Shown piece after piece: positions 1 through 9,091 of a stretch of DNA of 36,807 bases. Each line of letters opens with the position of its first letter. Within the stretch, counting starts at the first letter, position 1. Under the pieces are notes generated by a model, which made no database searches, was not told where the DNA came from, and worked only from the letters and a program-made list of their open reading frames with translations. This DNA is from Clostridiales bacterium 38-18 (lineage in GTDB: Bacteria > Bacillota > Clostridia > Peptostreptococcales > Acidaminobacteraceae), in assembly GCA_001897605.1 (NCBI GenBank), contig MKTL01000018.1, positions 1-36,807 of the forward strand, written 5' to 3'. The translations under genes and the position numbers were made by a program.

Positions 1-87
1 AACTACTCCCTTAATTATAAAAAAATAAGTGCAAATGTTTTAGCACTATTAATGTGCCTAACACTTACACTTTTATGGTACTAAAAA

Positions 88-137
88 AGAGCCTTTACAA
101 TGGTCTATCAGTTCTATAGACTCAGTGATCAGGCTCT
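88..137 (-). terminator. Probable terminator of the chemosensory operon
   Basis: A two-level inverted repeat lies just past the methyltransferase stop codon. The outer arms AGAGCCT (88-94) and AGGCTCT (131-137) pair exactly, and the inner arms GTCTAT (103-108) and ATAGAC (116-121) also pair. On the minus strand the last arm is followed by a run of T (complement of 83-88). The loop between outer and inner arms is larger than usual, so efficiency is uncertain. The repeat also lies inside a possible 50-codon plus-strand ORF. Confidence 0.5.
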
Positions 138-252
138 GGTTTTTGAAGGTTCAAATCAAATCTACGCCTTTGAATATCAGATCAGAAAGGCATGTCAGCT
201 ACCAGAGGCTTTTATAAATAAACTGACTCTGTCATCTAGCGTCTCTGAGTAA
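100..252 (+). CDS. Possible small ORF, 50 residues, unknown
   Basis: An ATG at 100 opens 50 codons to a TAA at 250-252. The predicted peptide is rich in aromatic and polar residues (starts MVYQFYRLSDQ) and reads like protein. This stretch is less A+T-rich than bases 1-80. The ribosome binding site is weak (AAAGAG about 8 bases upstream), no promoter is obvious, and the last 17 bases overlap the 3' end of the convergent methyltransferase gene. The reading frame also contains the probable terminator stem. It could be a small gene, a remnant, or chance. I do not recognise it. Confidence 0.25.
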   Translation: MVYQFYRLSDQALVFEGSNQIYAFEYQIRKACQLPEAFINKLTLSSSVSE

Positions 253-964
253 CCACTATTAAGGGAAGTGACTTATCTGAAAAAGCCTTCCCATCAAATC
301 CAGAATACCATTTATGATTTTCAAAGCCTGCTCGATCAAGTTGATCAAGAAGGCTTTTTTTCGATATCGGGAAAAGTTGCGTCTCTGCACTTAGAATTCT
401 TGGTATCTCGCCTTTGATCGTAAGCACACTGCTAAATGTAATACTTGCTGTTGCGTCTTTACTAGATTCGCTATAGCTATAGAACCGTTCAAAAGCTACC
501 TGATCATTGTCAATTGAAGGCAGCTGGCTTGGTTTTTCCGCCAAAATTTTGTCATAATTGAGTATTTGTAAAACAAATGTACCACCAGGCTTTAGCATAT
601 CTCTAATGTCGGATAAAATACTTTCAGTTTCTTCAAGATGTACCAATGTATTTCCAATGCAATAGATGCCATCAAAGCGCATAAATCCAAAATTGTCTTT
701 TGCAGATCTCATATCCATGAGTAAGAAATGATTAGATAGGCTAGGAAAAAGCTTCTTAGCCGCCTCTATCAAGGACTCGCTTAAGTCAATCCCTAATAGA
801 TTAAGATCAGGTTCAAGCGCCTTCAAGGCTGACATAACAGTCCCATCTGCTGAACCAATGTCTAGAACCTCTCCACTATGAGGCATATGACGCATTAAGA
901 ATTCTGCCTTATCCTCTACGGGAAAGACAAACCGATAGACGGGTGCTAAATTTTTATAAAACAT
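236..964 (-). CDS. SAM-dependent class I methyltransferase
   Basis: This encodes about 242 residues of a Rossmann-fold methyltransferase. The SAM-binding motif I is visible as VLDIGSADGT near residues 34-43, followed by an acidic residue in LLGIDLSES (motif II) and the segment FDGIYCIGNTLVHLEE (motif IV region), then KPGGTFVLQILNYD. The substrate cannot be read from the sequence. I chose the ATG at 964 (MFYKNLAPVYR) rather than the upstream ATG at 1006 because ATAGGAG sits just ahead of it and the upstream start would overlap the previous gene. It is the last gene of the long chemosensory operon, 13 bases after the hybrid kinase stop. Its position suggests modification of a small molecule or a protein linked to that pathway, but that is inference. 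Confidence 0.75.
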   Translation of the reverse strand: MFYKNLAPVYRFVFPVEDKAEFLMRHMPHSGEVLDIGSADGTVMSALKALEPDLNLLGIDLSESLIEAAKKLFPSLSNHFLLMDMRSAKDNFGFMRFDGIYCIGNTLVHLEETESILSDIRDMLKPGGTFVLQILNYDKILAEKPSQLPSIDNDQVAFERFYSYSESSKDATASITFSSVLTIKGEIPRILSAETQLFPISKKSLLDQLDRAGFENHKWYSGFDGKAFSDKSLPLIVVTQRR

Positions 965-977
965 GTGTGCTCCTATC

Positions 978-3326
978 TCAATGTTTATTTCTATGCTCTG
1001 TAACAAGTGCGTTAATGGATTGTATCAAGGTTTCATAGTTGATAGGCTTCGAAAGATAACCATCCATACCCGCTTCAATGCATTTTTTTGAATCGCCCTC
1101 AAGAGCATGAGCAGTCATAGCAATAATTGGTGTAAATTGATTGAAATTGTTTAGTTTTCTGATTCTTTTGCTTGCCTCATAGCCATCTATAACTGGCATT
1201 TGGCAGTCCATTAGGATAACGTCAAACAAATCCTCCTCAATTTTCTCAATAGCATCCTTCCCGTTTACCGCTAAGGTCACACGCCACCCCTTTTTCTGTA
1301 GCACCTGATTGACCAATACACGACTGGTCATATCATCATCTACAATTAGTACATTCAGGCCTTCTAGCATAGGTAATCTTACCGCTATATCCTCTAGGGT
1401 CTCTATATCAAGCACCTCAAAGGATTGCTCTAGGATACAAGTGAAGCTAAAGGTACTCCCCTCACCATATGTGCTTTCTACAGAAATTTCACCATACATC
1501 AGTTCAACGATTCCCTTGGAAATTGCCAGCCCTAATCCACTACCTCCGAACTGTCTGGATGTGCTCTCATCAACTTGCACGAATCGCTTAAATAGCGAAG
1601 CAATCTTGTCCTTTGGAATACCTATGCCAGTATCAGAAATTGTAAACCGAATGAGATAAGCATGCTCATCAAAGCTATTTTCAAGCTGAGCGTTCACCTT
1701 TATAAACCCTTCATTTGTAAACTTAACTGCATTACCAATTAAGTTAGAGAGCACTTGCTTCAGTCGGAAGCTATCGCCTTTGACATTTAATGGCAAACGA
1801 TCATCAAAGCTCAATTCTATTTTAACATTTTTTTGCACAGTTGCAACCTGATAAAGCTTCACTATGTTATTCAATAATTTTTTTAAGTTAAAATCAATTT
1901 TTTCAAGACGCATCCGATCGGCTTCTAATTTTGTATAATCCATAATTTCAGTTACAAGCTTCAAAAGAGCCTCTGCAGAGAAATCTGCGAGCTCTATGTA
2001 TCTCCTTTGTGCTTCGTCCAGCTGTGTTTCCTTAAGTAGCTGTAGCACACCTATTAACCCATTCATAGGCGTTCGAATCTCATGAGACATGTTCGCTAAA
2101 AAATAGCTTTTTGCATTGTTCGCACTTTCAGCAGTCTTCTTAGCCTCCTCTGCAATTTGCTTTGCCCTAATTAACTCCTCTCGATTTCTTTCTCTTAAAG
2201 ATACATCCGTGTAAAGTGAAAAACCGCCAACCACCTCTTCATTTAACTTAATAGGTACGCCGATGATTTCCATAAAGAGATCCTCACCCATTTTGTTGGT
2301 CCTCTTTCCTGAGCACAGAATACTTTCACCATCAAATATTGAATTGATATTATTAAATGTCTCATGTCTAACACTTTCTGACGAGACAAAATCCTCTATC
2401 TCATTTCCGATTACTTCCTCAGGAGAGTATCCAAAAACTTTTGTAAATGCCTCATTGACAGCAAGTGCTCGATGGTTTGAATCAATTTGAACAATTGCGA
2501 TTGGTGAATTTCTAAAAAGTGCTTCAAAGGCAGTCTTTTGACTGTATACCTCTATTTCTGCATCCTTGAGTTTTGAGATATCATTGACAAGCCCTAGCCC
2601 ACCTATCACGTTTTTATCAAAAGAATACAAAGGCGTAAAAATGGCAGACAGGTAGCTTTCCTTATGTCCAGTTACCGAGCTATAGTATCCCTCAAAATGA
2701 CTTTTAACACCCGTCAAGCATTTTGCTATCGCACGACGAACCTCTAAATTTGGTAGCTGTAAAATATTAAGGCTTAAAAGTGTCTGCCGCGTCGAACCCA
2801 TAATTCTAACAAATTCTTGATTGCACTCTTTAATATCGCCCGTTTCAGTAAAGCTAAAAATCCCTGCAGGTGTGTTATCAAATATGTCTTGAAATTTCTC
2901 TTCACTTAGTTTAATTTGAATTTCCTGTGACCGCGTCTTTTGAATGAGATAATCACTTTGTGCCATTCTTTGTGAGATGTCAGTCACCATGGAAAAAATA
3001 ACGTTCTCATTCTCATATTCGATTGAGGTGGCATGTACTTCAACTTCTTTTTTCGTTCCGTCGGACGATCGATGCTGAAAATTAAAGTAATTTCTATTTT
3101 CAACCACGACTTTGTTCATTTCTGTTTTAATTGTGTCTTCAGTTGCCATGTTGATATCACTAATTTTTAGCATCTGAATTTCATTCAAACGATAGCCGTA
3201 AAACTTGCAGGCAGAAGGATTCGCGTCGATAATCTGACCTGAATTCGGTGAAATTATCAGAATGGGGGTTGGATTTTTAATAAAAAATTGATGTTCTAGA
3301 TCAGTAAAACCACTTTTCTTTGCCAT
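978..3326 (-). CDS. Hybrid histidine kinase, triple PAS, with receiver domain
   Basis: A soluble hybrid sensor kinase of about 782 residues with no transmembrane segment. Three PAS domains occupy roughly residues 10-120, 145-255 and 262-380, followed by a short coiled coil. The HisKA box [12 protein letters not shown] carries the phosphorylated His near 415. The ATPase domain shows the N-box [11 protein letters not shown]1 DTGIGI and G2 [11 protein letters not shown]-terminal receiver domain (about 656-775) has VDDD, the phospho-acceptor Asp in LMDCQMP (about 707) and the conserved Lys in SKPI (about 760). The start is the ATG at 3326, preceded by AGGTG with 6 bases between; a GTG at 3335 in the same frame would leave no ribosome binding site. 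The Hpt gene lies immediately upstream and is its likely phosphorelay partner. The PAS ligands are unknown. Confidence 0.9.
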   Translation of the reverse strand: MAKKSGFTDLEHQFFIKNPTPILIISPNSGQIIDANPSACKFYGYRLNEIQMLKISDINMATEDTIKTEMNKVVVENRNYFNFQHRSSDGTKKEVEVHATSIEYENENVIFSMVTDISQRMAQSDYLIQKTRSQEIQIKLSEEKFQDIFDNTPAGIFSFTETGDIKECNQEFVRIMGSTRQTLLSLNILQLPNLEVRRAIAKCLTGVKSHFEGYYSSVTGHKESYLSAIFTPLYSFDKNVIGGLGLVNDISKLKDAEIEVYSQKTAFEALFRNSPIAIVQIDSNHRALAVNEAFTKVFGYSPEEVIGNEIEDFVSSESVRHETFNNINSIFDGESILCSGKRTNKMGEDLFMEIIGVPIKLNEEVVGGFSLYTDVSLRERNREELIRAKQIAEEAKKTAESANNAKSYFLANMSHEIRTPMNGLIGVLQLLKETQLDEAQRRYIELADFSAEALLKLVTEIMDYTKLEADRMRLEKIDFNLKKLLNNIVKLYQVATVQKNVKIELSFDDRLPLNVKGDSFRLKQVLSNLIGNAVKFTNEGFIKVNAQLENSFDEHAYLIRFTISDTGIGIPKDKIASLFKRFVQVDESTSRQFGGSGLGLAISKGIVELMYGEISVESTYGEGSTFSFTCILEQSFEVLDIETLEDIAVRLPMLEGLNVLIVDDDMTSRVLVNQVLQKKGWRVTLAVNGKDAIEKIEEDLFDVILMDCQMPVIDGYEASKRIRKLNNFNQFTPIIAMTAHALEGDSKKCIEAGMDGYLSKPINYETLIQSINALVTEHRNKH

Positions 3327-3335
3327 AACTTTCAC

Positions 3336-3704
3336 CTAGTTTTCTAAGTAACATTTAAAATGAACTCTCATCTGCTTAATTATTGGAAATAGCGCCTCTA
3401 TTTTTGAAGATTTACAGGCAAGCTCTGTTTGTTCAGCCATCGCCATCATTTTTAATTCCCTTACATTTCCTGACGATCCTTTCAGCTTATGAGCCTGTCT
3501 AGCAATATGAGCGATAAGGGCTTCGTTGGCTTTCTCATTCATCAACTGCTCTATCGAATTATTTAGGTCTTCGATAATGCCTTGAGTTTGATCGATATAA
3601 GTATTAATGACCAGCTCAGAGGTCTGGAGATCAAAACCCGTCGCTTCAGCTAATTCGATTGCCAGCGCATGAAAACACTTATTATTTGTATTTTGATCCA
3701 TCAT
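3336..3704 (-). CDS. Stand-alone Hpt phosphotransfer protein
   Basis: A 122-residue, mostly helical histidine phosphotransfer protein. The diagnostic motif AHKLKGSSGN places the phospho-accepting His at residue 72, followed by the helix with AMAEQTELACKS. A free Hpt protein usually shuttles phosphate between the receiver domain of a hybrid kinase and a final response regulator. Here it sits between a single-domain receiver gene and a hybrid kinase gene in the same operon, so a relay among those three products is likely. AAGGAG lies 7 bases before the ATG at 3704. A second ATG follows immediately, so the start could be one codon later. Confidence 0.88.
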   Translation of the reverse strand: MMDQNTNNKCFHALAIELAEATGFDLQTSELVINTYIDQTQGIIEDLNNSIEQLMNEKANEALIAHIARQAHKLKGSSGNVRELKMMAMAEQTELACKSSKIEALFPIIKQMRVHFKCYLEN

Positions 3705-3727
3705 AGTTCATCTCCTTTGCGTCAAAC

Positions 3728-4126
3728 TTACTCTATAATGCCTAGCTTTCCTAAAACCTCGCGAAATTTATCTAAATCAATCGGTTTGGAAGCATAGGCG
3801 TCACAGCCGTACTCAAAAGCAGTTTTAACAATATCCGATTCACCTAGCGCTGTCGTCATTATGATCTTACTTTTCTTGTCTATAGGAATATTTTTTTCGT
3901 TTTCTAAATCCCTCATTGCCTTTAACACTTTTACACCATCTATTTTGGGCATCATAATATCTAAGCAAATCAAATCATAGGGTCTACTTTCTTTAAGGGA
4001 TATTAAAAATGCATCAATGGCCTCCAAGCCGTCGACGACCAAATCACAATCGCCATATTCTCTCAAAACCTTGTTCAGAAATTTTCTGCTGACCATATCG
4101 TCTTCAACTATTAATATTTTTTTCAT
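3728..4126 (-). CDS. Single-domain CheY-like response regulator
   Basis: A 132-residue protein made only of a receiver domain. The acidic pocket is Asp9-Asp10 (VEDD), the phospho-acceptor is Asp56 in CLDIMMP, the switch Thr lies in MTTAL (about 92-93), and the conserved Lys is 115 in SKPID. No output domain follows. It is the only stand-alone receiver in the operon and thus the best candidate for the CheY role of the CheA here, for a relay intermediate served by the Hpt protein, or for both. I use the ATG at 4126, which has GGAGG 8 bases upstream; an in-frame ATG at 4141 would add five residues ahead of the conserved first strand. It overlaps the preceding kinase gene by 23 bases, which suggests translational coupling. 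Confidence 0.88.
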   Translation of the reverse strand: MKKILIVEDDMVSRKFLNKVLREYGDCDLVVDGLEAIDAFLISLKESRPYDLICLDIMMPKIDGVKVLKAMRDLENEKNIPIDKKSKIIMTTALGESDIVKTAFEYGCDAYASKPIDLDKFREVLGKLGIIE

Positions 4127-7100
4127 TTGCCTGTCCTCCATCCATTAGTATGCCAATTATTAATCTGATTTTTTTGATATAATCCAATGCTTCGTTATAC
4201 AATTCCTTCCTAATTGATAGCTCCATTTTAAATGCCAATGTTTTCAGCTCTTCAATTCTATGGTTCTCAAATATCATCTTTAGCTGGTGAGCGGATAGCT
4301 CTAATAAAATATAATTATCCTGCATCAATGCCATTTCAATTTGAATTAGTTTTTCGGTGACAAGATCATAAAGCTCTGTCGTTATCACACTCATTTCAAA
4401 TTGAGAGGTGTCTTTTGTGCTGATGGTTTCTTCGTTTAAATACTTAGAAAGGAATGCAACCAATGTATTTCGATCAACTGGTTTAGAAATGTAGCCATCC
4501 ATGCCACTTGCCCTAAATAGCGCCTCATCGCCCTCAAGCGCATATGCCGTTAGTGCTATTATCGTTGACTTTTGATTGAGATTTAGCTCATTTCTTATCC
4601 ACTTTGTCGCCTCAATACCATTCATTTGTGGCATCTGAATATCCATTAGAATTAGGTCGTATTTCTTAAGCTTCACTGCTTCTATGGCTTCTAATCCGTT
4701 GGAAACAACACATACCTTTATCTTCTCTAGCTCGATCATTTTAGACATGACTATTTGATTGACACTGTCGTCTTCAACTAAAAGGATTTCCTTATCTTTA
4801 AGTTCAATACGCCTTTGTTTCTCAACTGTTTTTTCATCAGTGATAGAATCGACTTCTCTAAGAGGTAGGGTTAAAGTAAATTTACTGCCCTTAAGATAAA
4901 CACTATTAAAACTAATTGTTCCAAACATCATTTCAGCCAGCTGCTTTGATATGACAAGTCCTAGACCAGTCCCACCGTATTTTCGTGTATAGGTGCCATC
5001 TACCTGTGTGAAGCTGTTGAATAACATGCTGAACTTCGATTCCTCAATGCCAATTCCAGTATCAATTACTGAGAATTCTAGAGACTTGTTTTCACCATCT
5101 GTGCCTTCACTTTCCTTTATTTGCAATGTTATTGTCCCTTTATCAGTGAATTTAATCGCATTGTTAATGAGATTATTAACAATCTGCTTGAGCCGGTTTT
5201 CATCCCCATAATAATAGTTATTCAGTATTTCATCAATTTCAAGTCTATGTTCCAAGCCCTTTTCATGGATATGTGGTTGATGTAGCTTCACGATGGTATC
5301 CACAAAGGCTTTCATAAGAAATGGATTGTATTCTATTTTTAGCTTGCCAGCTTCTATCTTAGAAAAATCTAGTACGTCATTGATGATTTCAATTAATGTC
5401 GCAACACATTCCTTTGCTGTTAGCAGGTTATCTTTTTGTTCCTCATTAACTGGATCCAAGAGTGTCAAATCTATCATGCCCACTATACCATTTAATGGGG
5501 TTCTAATCTCATGGCTCATGTTGGCAAGAAACTCACTTTTCGCCTTGTTGGCAGCCTCTGACTTTTCCTTTTCCTGATACAGCTCAATTGATGCCCGCTT
5601 CTTATAGTCAATATCAGTAACCAATAAAACGACATATCCAGGCTCAGGTGAATAAAGAGACAGCTGTATCCACTTGTTTATGCCGGCCAAATAGTGTTCC
5701 TCTATGTGATCCACATTTTTGTAGGTTACTACCTTTTCAATTCTTTCTCTAAACGACTCAAACTCTATGCTTAAAAACCTACTTAGCTGCCTCAGATCGC
5801 TTCTCAATATTTCATGCGGCTTTCTTTTCAGGGTTGTATATACCTTTTTATTAATTTCCATAATTCGGCCATCCTTCACTTGGCCATCCTCATAAAAATC
5901 GAGCTGTACATAGAAAATCATGTGGTCCATATTTTGGAAAAGTGAGTAATATTTTTTCTGACTTTGTCTAAATTTCTCCTCGGTGAGAAAGCCATCGTGC
6001 CGATCGAGTAAAATACCAATGATCCCCTTATATTGATTCTCACTATCATAATAAGGCTTTCCGATAGCAAGCATATGTCTATCAATACTAAATTGGTTTT
6101 TCATAACTAGCTCCAGCTGAAAGTCAGTTCTATTTCTTGAGCTAACCTCAATCGCTGATTTAAAAAAATTGAAATGATTATCATTCATTCTAAGCTGGAG
6201 TATTTCAAAAAATTGAAGCTGATCCCCATTCTGCCATTGCTTAAATGCATCATTCACAAACTCACAGTCAAGGCGCTCGTCTAACTTGTAAATAATTAAT
6301 GGCAAGCCGTTCAGATAGCTTAAATTAATAAGCTTAGCCTTTTCTAAATTCTTCTCGTATAGAATTCTTGGCGTGATGTCCTCAAAGGTGATCATATATA
6401 CGCGTTTGTTCCCTTGATCAAGCGGCATAAAATTGATGTTGAAATAAAATACTTTATCAACATTGTTTGAAGCCGTCGTCAAGGAGACCACGTGGCCATT
6501 TAAAGTTTCACCCTTCTCAATATTTCTTACTAAGAACTGGTTGAGCTCGCAGCCCGCACATACCTCAGCTCTACCACAGCCCATTTTCAAGCTGTTCGTA
6601 CACCTTACGATACTACCAAGCCTACTTCCTGTGATATCATGATTACTTACACCAAAGGTCTTTCTGAACTGTGGATTAACGCCAAGAATCAATAAGCCTT
6701 CGTCTATTATCGCCATCCCTACAGGTAGACTTGAAAAAAGCTGCATTAAATTGTTTCGCTCTCGAAGCACCTCCAGCTCAGCTATGTGAATCTTCGATAC
6801 ATCTCGAAATACTAGGACATATCCAGTGACCTCACGATCAGGCTCTAGTATTCGAGTAAATTTAGCGGAAATGTATTTTTTGTCGCTTAATCCTGTCTGT
6901 ATATAGGATTCCTTGAACAAACCTTTTTCTAGATACGGATGCTCGCCAGTGTCACTAAAGAAAAAACTCGGACAGTTCAACAAATCGTTTTGAATAATCA
7001 TGACTTGATTTAGTGAGTGTCCAATAATAGACTTAAACTCTTTATCCAAAATTTCACAAGCTTCGACGTTTACAAAATCAATATTCCCCTCTAAATCGCA

Positions 7101-7187
7101 GATTATAATTGCATCTCCCACTGAATTCAACACAGAAACTAACTTTGATCGATCAAATTTTGTAATATTCTGGGTTATTGACTTCAT
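4104..7187 (-). CDS. Large multi-PAS hybrid histidine kinase with Cys-rich PAS and Hpt-like tail
   Basis: A soluble 1027-residue hybrid kinase. Four PAS or PAS-like regions lie at about 14-130, 150-270, 285-400 and 405-530. The second holds four clustered cysteines (196, 204, 210, 213) with spacing C-x7-C-x5-C-x2-C, suggesting a metal or redox site. The kinase core follows: His[17 protein letters not shown] with His559, N-box NNLINNAIKFT, G1 DTGIGI and G2 GGTGLGLVIS. The receiver domain at about 798-915 has EDD, Asp849 in LMDIQMP and Lys in SKPVD. The last 100 residues are helical and look like a degenerate Hpt domain with His967 in AHQLKM, lacking the usual KG. The ATG at 7187 has AAGGGG 7 bases upstream. 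It follows cheB by 27 bases and overlaps the start of the response regulator gene. Confidence 0.9.
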   Translation of the reverse strand: MKSITQNITKFDRSKLVSVLNSVGDAIIICDLEGNIDFVNVEACEILDKEFKSIIGHSLNQVMIIQNDLLNCPSFFFSDTGEHPYLEKGLFKESYIQTGLSDKKYISAKFTRILEPDREVTGYVLVFRDVSKIHIAELEVLRERNNLMQLFSSLPVGMAIIDEGLLILGVNPQFRKTFGVSNHDITGSRLGSIVRCTNSLKMGCGRAEVCAGCELNQFLVRNIEKGETLNGHVVSLTTASNNVDKVFYFNINFMPLDQGNKRVYMITFEDITPRILYEKNLEKAKLINLSYLNGLPLIIYKLDERLDCEFVNDAFKQWQNGDQLQFFEILQLRMNDNHFNFFKSAIEVSSRNRTDFQLELVMKNQFSIDRHMLAIGKPYYDSENQYKGIIGILLDRHDGFLTEEKFRQSQKKYYSLFQNMDHMIFYVQLDFYEDGQVKDGRIMEINKKVYTTLKRKPHEILRSDLRQLSRFLSIEFESFRERIEKVVTYKNVDHIEEHYLAGINKWIQLSLYSPEPGYVVLLVTDIDYKKRASIELYQEKEKSEAANKAKSEFLANMSHEIRTPLNGIVGMIDLTLLDPVNEEQKDNLLTAKECVATLIEIINDVLDFSKIEAGKLKIEYNPFLMKAFVDTIVKLHQPHIHEKGLEHRLEIDEILNNYYYGDENRLKQIVNNLINNAIKFTDKGTITLQIKESEGTDGENKSLEFSVIDTGIGIEESKFSMLFNSFTQVDGTYTRKYGGTGLGLVISKQLAEMMFGTISFNSVYLKGSKFTLTLPLREVDSITDEKTVEKQRRIELKDKEILLVEDDSVNQIVMSKMIELEKIKVCVVSNGLEAIEAVKLKKYDLILMDIQMPQMNGIEATKWIRNELNLNQKSTIIALTAYALEGDEALFRASGMDGYISKPVDRNTLVAFLSKYLNEETISTKDTSQFEMSVITTELYDLVTEKLIQIEMALMQDNYILLELSAHQLKMIFENHRIEELKTLAFKMELSIRKELYNEALDYIKKIRLIIGILMDGGQANEKNINS

Positions 7188-7214
7188 AAAACGCCCCTTA
7201 TGATTAAGAATTAT

Positions 7215-8231
7215 TTATCTCAGCAATTGACATATACCCTTAGAAATTTGATCCAGTGGAAGCTGTCGCTCAACCGCACCTACCTCATAGGCTGCCTTTG
7301 GCATGCCATAGACGACTGATGAGCCTTCATCCTGACCTAGAGTTCTCGAACCATGACGTCTCATAGAGAGGAGCCCTTTAGCGCCATCATAGCCCATGCC
7401 AGTTAATATGACACCAATTGCTTTTTCACCACCTTCTTTGGCAACAGAATCAAACAAGACGTCCACAGACGGACAATGTCCATTGACGCGTTCGCCAAAG
7501 AATACATCCACCTTAAACCGATCACCAATACGTTGTATTTTCATATGCTGATCTCCAGGTGCAATGAGAACTCTACCAGTTTCCAGGTAGTCCCCTTTTT
7601 TAGCCTCCAAAACCTCGAAGTGCGTCTGCTGGTTAAGCCGAGTCGCAAACATTTTTGAAAACTGAGGTGGGATATGCTGTACGATCACGATTCCAGGGAT
7701 CTCTTTAGGTAGTGTTTTTAATACTTTGTAAATTGCTTCAGTTCCTCCAGTCGACGCCCCTATTGCAATAACCTGTTTGCTTTGAATCTTGGAGACGCTT
7801 GAAACATCTAGTTCTGGCGTATCTGCCTGAGTTACAACCTTTGCTTTTTTTGCTGCCTTCACCTTAAAAATTAGGTCTTTAATAAAATTTTCGACACTCT
7901 GTGGCGATTGAACATTTGGTTTTGTAACAAAATCAACCGCGCCGACATTTAGAGCGTCAAATACCGATTCACTGATGGCACTTACAACGATAACCGGTAC
8001 AGGATGCTGAGGCATTAACTGTCTGATAAACTCGATGCCATCCATCTTTGGCATCTGAACATCACAAGTAATTACATCTGGCTGAAATCGCTCTATTTTA
8101 TCAATCGCATCATATGGGTTCTCAGCTTTCGCGATGACGACTATATCAGGATCAACTGATAAGCCTCGCGAAAGAACTTCACGAAAAACCATACTGTCAT
8201 CTAATACCAATACTTTTATTTTCGCTCCCAT
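7215..8231 (-). CDS. cheB: Chemotaxis response regulator and glutamate methylesterase CheB
   Basis: A full-length 338-residue CheB. It removes methyl groups from, and deamidates, glutamate sites on chemoreceptors, which drives adaptation. The N-terminal receiver domain has Asp10-Asp11 and phospho-acceptor Asp57 (TCDVQMPKMDG). After a variable linker, the methylesterase domain shows the catalytic triad: Ser160 in IGASTGGTEA, His186 in VQHIPP and Asp282 in LTGMGYDGAKG. All key residues are present. AGGTGA lies 5 bases before the ATG at 8231. It follows cheR by 8 bases in the same operon, the usual pairing of the two adaptation enzymes. Confidence 0.96.
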   Translation of the reverse strand: MGAKIKVLVLDDSMVFREVLSRGLSVDPDIVVIAKAENPYDAIDKIERFQPDVITCDVQMPKMDGIEFIRQLMPQHPVPVIVVSAISESVFDALNVGAVDFVTKPNVQSPQSVENFIKDLIFKVKAAKKAKVVTQADTPELDVSSVSKIQSKQVIAIGASTGGTEAIYKVLKTLPKEIPGIVIVQHIPPQFSKMFATRLNQQTHFEVLEAKKGDYLETGRVLIAPGDQHMKIQRIGDRFKVDVFFGERVNGHCPSVDVLFDSVAKEGGEKAIGVILTGMGYDGAKGLLSMRRHGSRTLGQDEGSSVVYGMPKAAYEVGAVERQLPLDQISKGICQLLR

Positions 8232-8239
8232 AAAGTCAC

Positions 8240-9055
8240 CTATATTTTTCGATACACAGCTGGTTTAATATACTTAAAATCCGTTGCATCCTTATTGATA
8301 GATTCAGAATGACCGATAAACAAATAACCACCATAAGCAAGTGAATCATATATTTTTTGTACCAACGCTTCCTTTGTAGCGCTATCAAAATAGATCATAA
8401 CATTTCTGCAGAACACAACGTGCATTTTTTTCTTAAATGGATATCTTTCAGTCATCAGATTAAATTTTCTATAAAGTACTTCTCGTTTCAACTCATCTGT
8501 AAATTGATAGTGTTCAGTATCAATTTTCTTCATATATTTAGCGATCCATGACTTTGGTAGATTACTAATTTCAACTGTGCTGTATATACCATTTTTAGCA
8601 ATATGCAACGCTTCTTCAGAGATATCAGTAGCTAAAATTTTACTGTCCCATTCCTCAGTAAAGTGATCCTTTAAAATCATCGCCAAAGTGTAAGGCTCCT
8701 CACCCGTTGCGCTTGCTGCACACCATAATCTGAAATCCCTATCACTAATTTCTTTAGTAAAATAAGGCAAAACCTCATCTCTCAGATAAGTAAAATGGTC
8801 AAACTCTCTCATAAAAAATGAATGATTGGTAGAAATTTTATTGACCAAAACCTGTAAAGCTTGACCAGAGAAATCTCTCATTAAATAGTCGTAATACTCT
8901 GTAAAGCTATTTACCTTAAGTTCATCTAGAACCTTATGCAGCCTTGAAACAACTAATGTTTCCTTTTCCTTCTTTAAATTAATCCCATAATTTATTTTTA
9001 TCAGCTCAGAAAGCTGCATAAACTCTTTATGTGTAATTGTAATCATATGTACCAT
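8240..9055 (-). CDS. cheR: Chemoreceptor glutamate methyltransferase CheR
   Basis: A 271-residue CheR that transfers methyl groups from SAM to chemoreceptor glutamates. The N-terminal helical domain includes NHSFFMREFDHFTYLRDEVLP. The SAM-binding Rossmann core has LWCAASATGEEPYTLAM, then ILATDISEEAL, VVFCRNVMIYF and GGYLFIGHSES. No C-terminal receptor-tether or TPR extension is present. The start is uncertain between ATG 9055 and ATG 9046. The only good Shine-Dalgarno sequence (AGGAGAGG on the minus strand) is 14 bases upstream of 9055 and lies inside a perfect inverted repeat that also covers part of the start codon, so translation may be controlled by structure. It lies between the receptor gene and cheB. 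Confidence 0.95.
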   Translation of the reverse strand: MVHMITITHKEFMQLSELIKINYGINLKKEKETLVVSRLHKVLDELKVNSFTEYYDYLMRDFSGQALQVLVNKISTNHSFFMREFDHFTYLRDEVLPYFTKEISDRDFRLWCAASATGEEPYTLAMILKDHFTEEWDSKILATDISEEALHIAKNGIYSTVEISNLPKSWIAKYMKKIDTEHYQFTDELKREVLYRKFNLMTERYPFKKKMHVVFCRNVMIYFDSATKEALVQKIYDSLAYGGYLFIGHSESINKDATDFKYIKPAVYRKI

Positions 9056-9079
9056 AGGAGAGGCGTAATCCTCTCCTAT
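9054..9079 (-). promoter_or_regulatory. Perfect 10-bp hairpin covering the cheR ribosome binding site
   Basis: The arms ATAGGAGAGG (9054-9063) and CCTCTCCTAT (9070-9079) are exact reverse complements with a 6-base loop. On the cheR mRNA the upstream arm contains the Shine-Dalgarno sequence and the downstream arm ends with the first two bases of the AUG at 9055. It lies in the short gap between the receptor stop codon and cheR. No T-run follows, so it is not a normal terminator. Likely roles are damping of cheR translation or protection or processing of the mRNA; which of these is inference. Confidence 0.6.
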
Positions 9080-9091
9080 CCTTTCTAAAGT

